Notes: generated from the letters alone by a model not told the origin. DNA of 5,058 nt from CAZBEA01 sp964519355 (GCA_964519355.1 CAZFJW010000071.1:1-5058), one strand, 5' to 3'; shown: positions 1-5,058, counted from the stretch's first letter. Made by a program: numbers and translations.

Positions 1-32
1 AGTTCTACTGTTCCTGATAGATAGGCAATCAT
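1..32 (-). CDS. ruvA: Holliday junction branch migration protein RuvA, N-terminal fragment (runs off the left edge)
   Basis: Only the first ten complete codons are visible, reading MIAYLSGTVE, which fits the RuvA N-terminus (compare MIGRLRG in E. coli, the first strand of the OB-fold domain). RuvA binds the four-way Holliday junction and recruits the RuvB motor for branch migration. It lies 8 bases after the ruvC stop on the same strand, which is the common ruvC-ruvA order and supports the call more than the short peptide does alone. An in-frame upstream ATG at 41..39 overlaps the ruvC stop codon as TAATG and would add three residues (MSG). I chose the ATG at 32..30 because the family normally begins Met-Ile. 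Either start would be translationally coupled to ruvC. The rest of the gene is outside the window. Confidence 0.8.
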   Translation of the reverse strand, partial: MIAYLSGTVE

Positions 33-40
33 GCCACTCA

Positions 41-547
41 TTATAGCACAGCCTTGCCCTTGAGCCGTGCAGTCAGAACACGTGAAGAAAAAGCATGAGT
101 TACAGCAATTGCGAGGGCATCTGCTGTATCATCGGGTTTGGGAATTTCTTTTAAGTTAAGAAGGGATTTGACCATAATTCCTATTTGATCTTTCGTCGCC
201 CTCCCGTATCCGGTCAATGCACTTTTTACCTGAAGCGGGGTGTACATATTATATGGCAACCCTTTTCTAACTCCAGCCACAATGCACACTCCCCGAGCCT
301 CTCCAACATGAAGTGCAGTCTTGGCATTGGTGTTAAAAAAAAGCTCCTCAACAGCAAAAACATCAGGCTTATACTCATCGATAATTTTTTCAAGAGAAGA
401 AAATACAAAAAAAAGACGATCCGAAAGCACATCACCTGAAGCAGTCTCTATACACCCATATCCAATAGCTTTTATTTTCCCATTCTCAAAATCAACTATA
501 CCCCATCCGCTTCTGGCAAAACCCGGATCAATACCAAGAATTCTCAT
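41..547 (-). CDS. ruvC: Crossover junction endodeoxyribonuclease RuvC
   Basis: RuvC is the Holliday junction resolvase: a dimeric, Mg2+-dependent RNase H-fold nuclease that cuts symmetric strands of the junction presented by RuvAB. The 168 residues match the usual family length. All four catalytic acids are visible: D7 in the opening GIDPG motif, E67 in AVEELFF, and D140 and D143 in the C-terminal PDDTADALAIA motif. The family segments FNTNAKTALHVGEARG (71-86) and VKSALTGYGRATKDQI (107-122) are also intact. The ATG at 547..545 starts exactly at the family N-terminus (MRILGIDPG), so the start is secure. There is no Shine-Dalgarno sequence; instead a TATAAT box ends 8 bases before the ATG, suggesting a leaderless or near-leaderless message. 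ruvA follows directly, so the two are probably co-transcribed. yebC, a frequent upstream neighbour elsewhere, is not present. Confidence 0.98.
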   Translation of the reverse strand: MRILGIDPGFARSGWGIVDFENGKIKAIGYGCIETASGDVLSDRLFFVFSSLEKIIDEYKPDVFAVEELFFNTNAKTALHVGEARGVCIVAGVRKGLPYNMYTPLQVKSALTGYGRATKDQIGIMVKSLLNLKEIPKPDDTADALAIAVTHAFSSRVLTARLKGKAVL

Positions 548-555
548 GCGTTTTT

Positions 556-564
556 ATTATACCA
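556..564 (-). promoter_or_regulatory. Extended -10 promoter of ruvC-ruvA
   Basis: Read on the minus strand, the sequence is TGGTATAAT: a perfect TATAAT (561..556) preceded by the TGn extension. No good -35 hexamer lies 16-18 bases upstream (the 17-base position reads TATTTA), as is typical for extended -10 promoters. Only 8 bases separate the box from the ruvC ATG, so the expected start point (6-7 bases after the box) falls within about 0-2 bases of the start codon. The call rests on consensus matching only. Confidence 0.6.
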
Positions 565-572
565 AGACTTGG
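562..572. repeat. Small perfect dyad between divergent promoters (possible operator)
   Basis: CCAAG-A-CTTGG is a perfect inverted repeat with 5-base arms and a one-base centre. It overlaps the TGn extension of the ruvC promoter on one side and the first bases of the -35 element of the plus-strand promoter on the other. A protein bound here could block both promoters. Arms this short can occur by chance, so this is only a candidate. Confidence 0.25.
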
Positions 573-597
573 CCAGGCTAAATATTTATGATATAAT
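569..597 (+). promoter_or_regulatory. Promoter of the 7TM / ATP-grasp-protease operon
   Basis: The -35 element TTGGCC (569-574, four of six consensus bases) is followed by a 17-base spacer and a perfect TATAAT (592-597). The -10 carries the extended TG motif at 589-590 (TGATATAAT). The expected start site is near 604, giving a leader of about 40 bases before the ATG at 645. A GGGAAG stretch at 615-620 lies in the leader but is about 24 bases from the ATG, too far for a normal ribosome binding site. The core promoter is convincing by consensus. Its divergent overlap with the ruvC promoter suggests the two polymerase complexes may compete. Confidence 0.7.
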
Positions 598-644
598 ATA
601 GGATATTTACATTCGGGAAGTTTTCTGTAATTCTTTACATTGAG

Positions 645-1589
645 ATGAAAATTATTTTTACAATTCTTGCGTTTTTGCTGGGATCTCTTGTTCTGCTGGG
701 ATCGCATAATTCTGCCTATGCACAGAGCAAAAAACCCACGCCGACACCAGTAATTATTGAGATTGCGCCTCTTGCTACAGAATCAGCACATATAGCCTCA
801 CCATCTGCTGAGGAACAGAGAAAAATTGAAGAAATCAAAAAAGGCGACGTTACTCAGCCTGAAGAAGCTGAAAAAAGAGTTGAATTCTTTGCCCTTTTTG
901 CACAGCGCCAAGTAGAAAAAATTACACCGCTCAACTTCATGGCCTATGCTGTTCAGTATGCTGTGAGAACTGGTGGTGTTCCAGCCAATACAGTAGTTTT
1001 GATCCTGCTTCTTCCACTTCTTGCATCACTTATTGCATTTATGAGACATGTTATTGGACTTCCGGGTATCGGAATGCTTTTGCCGATCGCGCTCTCAATT
1101 ACGCTTATTTCAACTGGACTTGTTCCTGGTGCATTACTTCTCGGATCCATTATTCTTGCCTCAACACTTGCCCGATTTATCCTAAAACGAGTACGAATTA
1201 TGCAATTGCCTAAGATGGCACTTTCGATGTTTATTGTGTCTATGTGCATCTTCTTAATTCTCACTTTCAGTGCAGTGTCAGGCATTTTGGTAGTCCGACA
1301 ACTTTCTATTTTTCCGGTCCTTCTTATGATATTGCTGAGTGAGCAAATCGTATCAGTTCAAATGGAAAGAACAACACGAGACATTATTCACATTACTGTT
1401 TTTACAATTCTTCTTGGAATTCTTGGATTTGTACTTTTAAGTTCAGAACTGCTAAGAAATACTGTTCTTCTTTATCCTGAACTCACCTTTTTCTTGATCC
1501 CTCTTGATATTGTTATTGGAAGATATTTTGGACTCCGTGTCACAGAATATTTTAGATTTTCAGATATAAGAAACCATGGCAGTAAGTAA
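645..1589 (+). CDS. Membrane protein with signal peptide and 7TM domain of the transglutaminase-associated family (transglutaminase domain absent)
   Basis: The 314-residue protein begins with a signal peptide (hydrophobic 3-19, likely cleavage AYA|Q after residue 26). A Pro/Thr-rich stretch (31-36) and a charged, Glu/Lys-rich, probably helical segment (55-80) follow outside the membrane. About seven hydrophobic helices come next, near residues 115-134, 141-158, 162-180, 190-214, 221-238, 247-267 and 276-293. The segment around LLLPLLASLIAFMRHVIGL (121-139), the SEQ in helix 5 and the C-terminal GRYFGLRVTEYFRF (292-305) resemble the family described as '7 transmembrane helices usually fused to an inactive transglutaminase'. 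Only about 87 residues lie between signal peptide and helix 1, too few for the transglutaminase-like domain found in many relatives. The gene overlaps the ATP-grasp-protease gene by 14 bases, the partner pair known for this family. No close Shine-Dalgarno sequence exists; the start is chosen because it yields the signal peptide. Its biochemical role is unknown; it may anchor, sense for or export for the downstream enzyme. Confidence 0.85.
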   Translation: MKIIFTILAFLLGSLVLLGSHNSAYAQSKKPTPTPVIIEIAPLATESAHIASPSAEEQRKIEEIKKGDVTQPEEAEKRVEFFALFAQRQVEKITPLNFMAYAVQYAVRTGGVPANTVVLILLLPLLASLIAFMRHVIGLPGIGMLLPIALSITLISTGLVPGALLLGSIILASTLARFILKRVRIMQLPKMALSMFIVSMCIFLILTFSAVSGILVVRQLSIFPVLLMILLSEQIVSVQMERTTRDIIHITVFTILLGILGFVLLSSELLRNTVLLYPELTFFLIPLDIVIGRYFGLRVTEYFRFSDIRNHGSK

Positions 1590-2919
1590 AAAAATTCTCG
1601 GGATGAATGCCCGAAATTTTCTATACATTAGAGAACATAATCACCGATCTGCTATCCGAATTGCAGATGACAAACTTGAGACCAAGCAAATTCTTCTCAA
1701 GAATGACATTGCCACACCAGACCTTATCGCAGTTCTCCCAGACCGAAACGCAATCAGGAAATTTAACTGGTCAGTTCTTCCTGAACGCGGTTTTGTCATC
1801 AAACCCGCAAGAGGATATGGCGGGTCAGGAATTCTGCCAATTAAAAAATGGGGCGTAACAGGAATTTCGTCGTCTGACAAGGAATACAATATCAAACAGC
1901 TCGAGTCTCATCTTTTCGATATTGTTGAAGGCGCATATTCTCTGCAATATCTTCCCGATCAAGCATTTATTGAAGAACGAATAGTTCTTGACCCATTCTT
2001 CCGTAAACTTGCACCTATCGGCATCCCTGATGTTCGTGTCATTGTATTTCAAAGTATTCCGGTTATGGCCATGATTAGAATTCCAACCCAAGAATCAGGA
2101 GGAAAAGCCAATCTTCATCTTGGAGCAGTTGCTATCGGAATTGATATCAGAACAGGCATCACAACCCATGCAATCCACCACAACGAACAAATTACTATCC
2201 TTCCTGATACAAAACTAAAAGTGAGAGGAATTAAAATTCCGAAATGGAACGAACTGCTTCTTCTTGCAACACGAGCGCTTAACACTTCGGGACTTGGGTA
2301 TGGTGGAGCGGATATTGTTTTTGATGCCAAAAAAGGTATGATGGTGCTTGAAGTCAATGCCAGACCTGGACTGGCCATCCAAAATGCAAATTTAAAGTCT
2401 TTAAGAACAAGACTTGAGAGAATTGAAGACGTAAAAGTACAGTCCGCTGCACGAGGAGTCGAAGTTGCACAATCTCTTTTTTATGAAAGTTTTTCTGAAA
2501 AAGTGCAAATTGGTCCAAAAATTCTTATGACTATTGAGAAAGTGCAAGTTATGACTAAGAAAAAAATTGAACTGGAACTCGAAGCAAAAATTGATACAGG
2601 GGCATATAGGACTTCGATCGATAAAAATCTTGCAGAAGCACTTGGCCTTGAGGCAGTTCCTGGCAAAGTGTATGTCAAGTCTGCAAGCGGAGAAAATACC
2701 CGTGATGTTGTAAAAATGACATTTGTCCTTGGTGGACGGAAAATTAGTTCTATTGCTTCTGTAACCGACCGATCAGGCATGAAGTATCCAATGATTGTGG
2801 GGAGGCGAGACCTTCAGGGATTCTATATCAATCCTCATATAACCGAAGCTGAAATTAGCCAGGAAGAACACGACAATACCATATCGTATGTTCCACCAGT
2901 GGTCTCATCTACATCGTAA
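1576..2919 (+). CDS. Fusion protein: alpha-L-glutamate ligase-like ATP-grasp domain + retropepsin-like (RimB-type) aspartic protease domain
   Basis: Residues 7-300 form an ATP-grasp enzyme of the alpha-L-glutamate-ligase-like (RimK-related) family. It opens with the family signature LGMNARNFLYI (8-18), then DDKLETK (31-37), the nucleotide-binding FVIKPARGYGGSGI loop (73-86, K76), EERIVLD (133-139) and PDVRVIVF (151-158). Likely Mg2+ ligands are D246, E259 and N261 (EVNARPG). Residues about 313-420 match the family annotated as 'ATP-dependent zinc protease'/RimB, now recognised as retropepsin-like: the catalytic DTGA motif is at 340-343 (D340), and the conserved tail motif reads DRSGMKYPMIVGRRDLQGFY (398-417). 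A polar, acidic tail follows (421-447). ATP-grasp ligases of this class join a carboxylate, activated as acyl phosphate, to an amine; the protease may remove or trim such a product. The substrate is unknown. No signal peptide or membrane helix is seen, so it should act in the cytoplasm, probably beside the 7TM partner. The ATG at 1576 lies inside the upstream gene, implying translational coupling. A later ATG at 1603 would cut into the LGMN motif. Confidence 0.92.
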   Translation: MAVSKKILGMNARNFLYIREHNHRSAIRIADDKLETKQILLKNDIATPDLIAVLPDRNAIRKFNWSVLPERGFVIKPARGYGGSGILPIKKWGVTGISSSDKEYNIKQLESHLFDIVEGAYSLQYLPDQAFIEERIVLDPFFRKLAPIGIPDVRVIVFQSIPVMAMIRIPTQESGGKANLHLGAVAIGIDIRTGITTHAIHHNEQITILPDTKLKVRGIKIPKWNELLLLATRALNTSGLGYGGADIVFDAKKGMMVLEVNARPGLAIQNANLKSLRTRLERIEDVKVQSAARGVEVAQSLFYESFSEKVQIGPKILMTIEKVQVMTKKKIELELEAKIDTGAYRTSIDKNLAEALGLEAVPGKVYVKSASGENTRDVVKMTFVLGGRKISSIASVTDRSGMKYPMIVGRRDLQGFYINPHITEAEISQEEHDNTISYVPPVVSSTS

Positions 2920-3262
2920 TATTTTGGATGTGATTAATCTCTACACCTCTTTCTGAATTCAAAATTTCAATTGCATCAACTCTAAATTCGTGCCCTTCTA
3001 GGCTTTTTGTCTGCATATACCAGTGGAGTGTTAAAATAATTTTTTGGAGTTTGGTCGGGGTTATTGCTTCCCCGGGCGTTCCAAAAATATCTGTGCTTCT
3101 CATTTTTACCTCACAGAAGACAAGACACTTCCCATCACGCGCAATAATATCTATCTCACCAAATTTTGATCTGTAATTTCGTTCAAGAATTTTATAGTTT
3201 TTTGATTTAAGAAATGTGACTGCCTGGTCTTCTCCAAGATTTCCTTGAGACCGAGTGCTCAT
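2909..3262 (-). CDS. yraN: YraN / UPF0102 family protein (nuclease-fold)
   Basis: The 117 residues cover the whole family length. Signature elements are in order: GNLGEDQAVTFL (7-18), YKILERNYRSKFGEIDIIARD (23-43), VFCEVKMR (48-55), GTPGEAITPTK (61-71), FRVDAIEI (93-100) and a closing INHIQNI (109-115). E11, D38, E51 and K53 form the PD-(D/E)XK-like set expected for a restriction/Holliday-resolvase-type nuclease fold, so the putative active site is intact. The cellular role of YraN is not established; a DNA processing function is inferred from the fold. It starts 6 bases after the rplS stop and is probably co-transcribed with it; rplS-rnhB-yraN is a common order elsewhere, and rnhB is missing here. 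There is no Shine-Dalgarno motif before the ATG. Its last 11 bases overlap the 3' end of the convergent ATP-grasp-protease gene. Confidence 0.95.
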   Translation of the reverse strand: MSTRSQGNLGEDQAVTFLKSKNYKILERNYRSKFGEIDIIARDGKCLVFCEVKMRSTDIFGTPGEAITPTKLQKIILTLHWYMQTKSLEGHEFRVDAIEILNSERGVEINHIQNITM

Positions 3263-3268
3263 GAGAGA

Positions 3269-3541
3269 TTATTTAGCGAGTGCTTGACGTGCTCTTTTTG
3301 CGCGAGTTTTTGTTTCCTGTACTGGTTCAACAGAAACAAGACCAATAGCCGAGAGTGGGAAAATTCTATCTACATCAATCTTATCTATTGTTTGACGAAC
3401 TGTAATTGACTTGTTACTCCCTTCGCCTCGAAGTTTTACAACATGGCCTTGAAAAGCAACGATTCGTTCGCGCTTTCCTTCTTTTACATGATGCTTGACG
3501 AGCACAAGTGTACCGCGTCTGACCTGGTCTGATAATTCCAT
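3269..3541 (-). CDS. rplS: 50S ribosomal protein L19 (bL19), short form
   Basis: bL19 binds 23S rRNA in the large subunit near the interface with the small subunit. The 90-residue product shows the family core: VRRGTLVLVKHHVKEGKRER (7-26), IVAFQGHVV (27-35), SITVRQT (45-51), DRIFPLSA (58-65), and a basic C-terminus (TRAKRARQALAK) in place of the usual RRAKLYYLR end. E. coli L19 has 115 residues; here about 15 are missing at the N-terminus and several at the C-terminus. The shortening is not a start-choice error: every codon between this ATG and the in-frame pyrG stop (TAG at 3577..3575) lacks ATG, GTG or TTG. No Shine-Dalgarno motif is present, and a TATAAT box ends 7 bases before the ATG, so a leaderless message is likely. 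yraN follows in the same transcript. Confidence 0.95.
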   Translation of the reverse strand: MELSDQVRRGTLVLVKHHVKEGKRERIVAFQGHVVKLRGEGSNKSITVRQTIDKIDVDRIFPLSAIGLVSVEPVQETKTRAKRARQALAK

Positions 3542-3548
3542 AGAAGCT

Positions 3549-3554
3549 ATTATA
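3549..3554 (-). promoter_or_regulatory. Putative -10 box of rplS-yraN (leaderless type)
   Basis: A perfect TATAAT on the minus strand lies in the 33-base gap between pyrG and rplS and ends 7 bases before the rplS ATG, so transcription would start at or one base before the A of the ATG. No recognisable -35 hexamer is present at 16-18 bases (17-base position: TAGAAA), and the TG before the box is one base out of place for a strict extended -10. The spacing parallels that at ruvC. Confidence 0.5.
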
Positions 3555-3574
3555 CAAGAAAAAAAGTAATATTT

Positions 3575-5058
3575 CTACTCTTTCGCCGCATTTAAGAATT
3601 CAACGAATAGAGGATGCGGGTGGGCAACTTTACTTTTATACTCAGGGTGACCTTGAATACCAACGTAAAATGGATGATCTTTCTTTTCCATCTCAACAAT
3701 CTCAGGCAAACCCTCAATTATAGATTTTGCTGAAATAATAAGACCTTTTTCTCTAAACTCTCCTTCATACAAAGTATTCATTTCATATCTATGCCTATGT
3801 CTTTCACTTACAATACTATTCTTCTCATCTGTAAATGCGTCATACTTTTTATAAAATTCATATGCTCTTGTTCCTTTTTCTACTTTTGCCTCCCACGCAC
3901 CCAGCCTCATCGTGCCCCCATATGCTCTTCTTTTCAATATCTCTTCCTGAGATGGAATAATATGAATTACTGGGTGACTAGTCTTAGGATTATTTTCAGT
4001 AGTATTTGCGTCCTTAAAATGCAGAACATCACGGGCAAATGCAATAACTGCAAGCTGCATACCATAGCAAAGACCTAAATACGGAATTTTATTTTTTCTA
4101 GCGTATGAGGCAGCTACTATCATACCTTCAGCACCTCTTTCTCCCCAGCCAATCGGCACAATTATCCCATCAGGATTCCCTAAAATCTTCTCACCTTTTT
4201 TCTCAACTTCCTCTGAATCTACCCATGTTAATTCTACTTTTACACCAGCTTGCCAAGATGCATGATCAATGGCATCAAAAAGTGCAGCATAAGAATCTCG
4301 CAATTTATAATCTCCTGTCGAAAAATATTTTCCGACGATTGCAACGGTAATTGTTTTGTCTTTTTTCTTTTTAATTTTATCAATTATCTCTTTCCACTCA
4401 TCCATTTTTGGACTCTTTACTGATAGTCCTAATTTATGAAGAACTTTCTCTGACAATTTTTGCTTTTCAAAAACGAGAGGAATTTCATAGACAGATTCAA
4501 CATCAGGACTGGAAATTACAGCATCTTTATGGATATTACAAAAAAGAGCAAGTCTTTCACTTCTTCTTTCATCCAAAACCTTCTCAGATCTGGCAATTAT
4601 AAAATCCGGCTGAATACCCATAGAGTTAAGGGTTCTTACAGAGAGTTGTGTCGGCTTGGTCTTCGGCTCTCCAAGATGTGATGGAACGGGGACGTAACTT
4701 ACATGAACATGTATAACATCTCCAGGACATCTCAGGGTCAACATGCGAGCAGCCTCATAATACAGCGCATTTTGATACTCCCCAACTGTTCCTCCCAATT
4801 CAATTAATACGATATCTGCATCTTTTTTCTCCCCAATTTCCTGAACCCTGCGAATAATTTCATCAGTTATGTGCGGAATAGCTTCGACGTCTTCACCTTT
4901 ATATCCGAAGGCTCGTTCTCGTTCTATGACTGTTGAATAAATTTTGCCCATTGTGACAAAATTTTCTCTCCCCATGCTTTCATCGAGAAATTTCTCATAT
5001 GTGCCGATATCCATATCAGCCTCTGTTCCGTCATCACAAAGAAAAACATCACCGTGTT
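3575..5058 (-). CDS. pyrG: CTP synthase (glutamine-hydrolysing), N-terminus beyond the right edge
   Basis: CTP synthase makes CTP from UTP using ATP and glutamine, the last step of de novo pyrimidine nucleotide synthesis. The reading frame is open to the window edge. Fourteen codons upstream of the internal Met at 5014 read HGDVFLCDDGTEAD and align with E. coli from about H57, so some 55-60 residues (including the P-loop) are missing. Counting from that internal Met: D2 and E72 (IELGGTVGE) are the Mg2+ ligands, and KTKPTQ (118-123) is the UTP/CTP-binding motif. The synthase domain ends near 200 and the class I glutamine amidotransferase domain spans about 222-479. Its triad is complete: C316 in PYLGLCYGMQ, H456 and E458 in GHPEY. 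One oddity is PIGWG (287-291) where the family usually has PGGFG in the oxyanion-hole loop; the following RGAEGM is normal. rplS follows after 33 bases. Confidence 0.98.
   Translation of the reverse strand, partial: HGDVFLCDDGTEADMDIGTYEKFLDESMGRENFVTMGKIYSTVIERERAFGYKGEDVEAIPHITDEIIRRVQEIGEKKDADIVLIELGGTVGEYQNALYYEAARMLTLRCPGDVIHVHVSYVPVPSHLGEPKTKPTQLSVRTLNSMGIQPDFIIARSEKVLDERRSERLALFCNIHKDAVISSPDVESVYEIPLVFEKQKLSEKVLHKLGLSVKSPKMDEWKEIIDKIKKKKDKTITVAIVGKYFSTGDYKLRDSYAALFDAIDHASWQAGVKVELTWVDSEEVEKKGEKILGNPDGIIVPIGWGERGAEGMIVAASYARKNKIPYLGLCYGMQLAVIAFARDVLHFKDANTTENNPKTSHPVIHIIPSQEEILKRRAYGGTMRLGAWEAKVEKGTRAYEFYKKYDAFTDEKNSIVSERHRHRYEMNTLYEGEFREKGLIISAKSIIEGLPEIVEMEKKDHPFYVGIQGHPEYKSKVAHPHPLFVEFLNAAKE

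Noticed and set aside
185..581. Plus-strand open frames opposite ruvC
   Set aside because: They overlap an intact, fully conserved ruvC and resemble no protein family.
1411..1428. Short direct repeat TTCTTGGAATTCTTGGA
   Set aside because: It encodes Leu-Gly-Ile-Leu-Gly in a transmembrane helix; repeated hydrophobic codons explain it.
2893..2902. CCACCAGTGG inverted repeat near the end of the ATP-grasp-protease gene as a terminator
   Set aside because: A four-base stem with a two-base loop cannot form stably, and no U tract follows.
3539..3577. pyrG and rplS are in the same frame, separated by one TAG and 11 codons, suggesting stop-codon readthrough to a fusion
   Set aside because: Both proteins are complete at their own ends, a -10 box and ATG sit in the gap, and one in three adjacent genes share a frame by chance.
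3559..3583. A/U-rich hairpin with a run of seven T after pyrG (minus strand), as a pyrG terminator
   Set aside because: The stem is almost entirely A-U and G-U with a single G-C pair, and it uses most of the T run itself; too weak to call an intrinsic terminator.
3791..4681. Plus-strand open frames opposite pyrG (for example 3791-4078, 4105-4350, 4460-4681)
   Set aside because: They lie wholly antisense to a clearly conserved CTP synthase, are rich in Cys, Ser and Leu with no recognisable domain, and have no promoter or family resemblance.
41..5058. Alternative genetic code (UGA recoded), because all six visible stops are TAA or TAG
   Set aside because: No in-frame TGA appears in any gene, Trp is encoded by TGG, and six stops are too few in an AT-rich genome to infer recoding.

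Overview
The window is AT-rich, densely packed bacterial chromosome with no rRNA, tRNA, CRISPR array or mobile element. It holds six genes in three groups: an incomplete ruvA and a complete ruvC (minus strand, positions 1-547), a two-gene operon (plus strand, 645-2919), and pyrG-rplS-yraN (minus strand, 2909-5058, with pyrG running off the right edge). Intergenic DNA is minimal. The only spacer near 100 bases is the divergent promoter region at 548-644. The very short bL19, the tight packing, the absence of convincing Shine-Dalgarno motifs at every visible start and the probable leaderless starts fit a reduced-genome bacterium such as a Patescibacteria/CPR lineage. That taxonomic call is an inference, and no single marker here proves it.

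Left part: RuvC (Holliday junction resolvase) and RuvA (branch-migration subunit) are transcribed leftward as recombination-repair genes. ruvB probably lies outside the window. The ruvC promoter is an extended -10 element placed so close to the ATG that the mRNA would be leaderless or nearly so. It faces a second extended -10 promoter driving the plus-strand operon, and a small perfect dyad sits where the two promoters meet.

Centre: this is the most unusual part. Gene 1 is a secreted-type, seven-helix membrane protein resembling the '7TM usually fused to inactive transglutaminase' family, but it lacks room for the transglutaminase-like domain. Gene 2 overlaps it by 14 bases and fuses an alpha-L-glutamate-ligase-like ATP-grasp domain to a retropepsin-like aspartic protease domain (the RimB/'ATP-dependent zinc protease' family). 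In other bacteria these parts are usually three separate neighbouring genes, so this looks like a compact, fused form of a membrane-associated ligase/protease system whose substrate is not established.

Right part: CTP synthase (pyrG), ribosomal protein bL19 (rplS) and the YraN/UPF0102 nuclease-fold protein are ordinary housekeeping genes. rplS appears to have its own promoter in the 33-base gap after pyrG, again with a -10 box about 7 bases from the ATG. yraN follows 6 bases after rplS and converges on the plus-strand operon with an 11-base 3' overlap.
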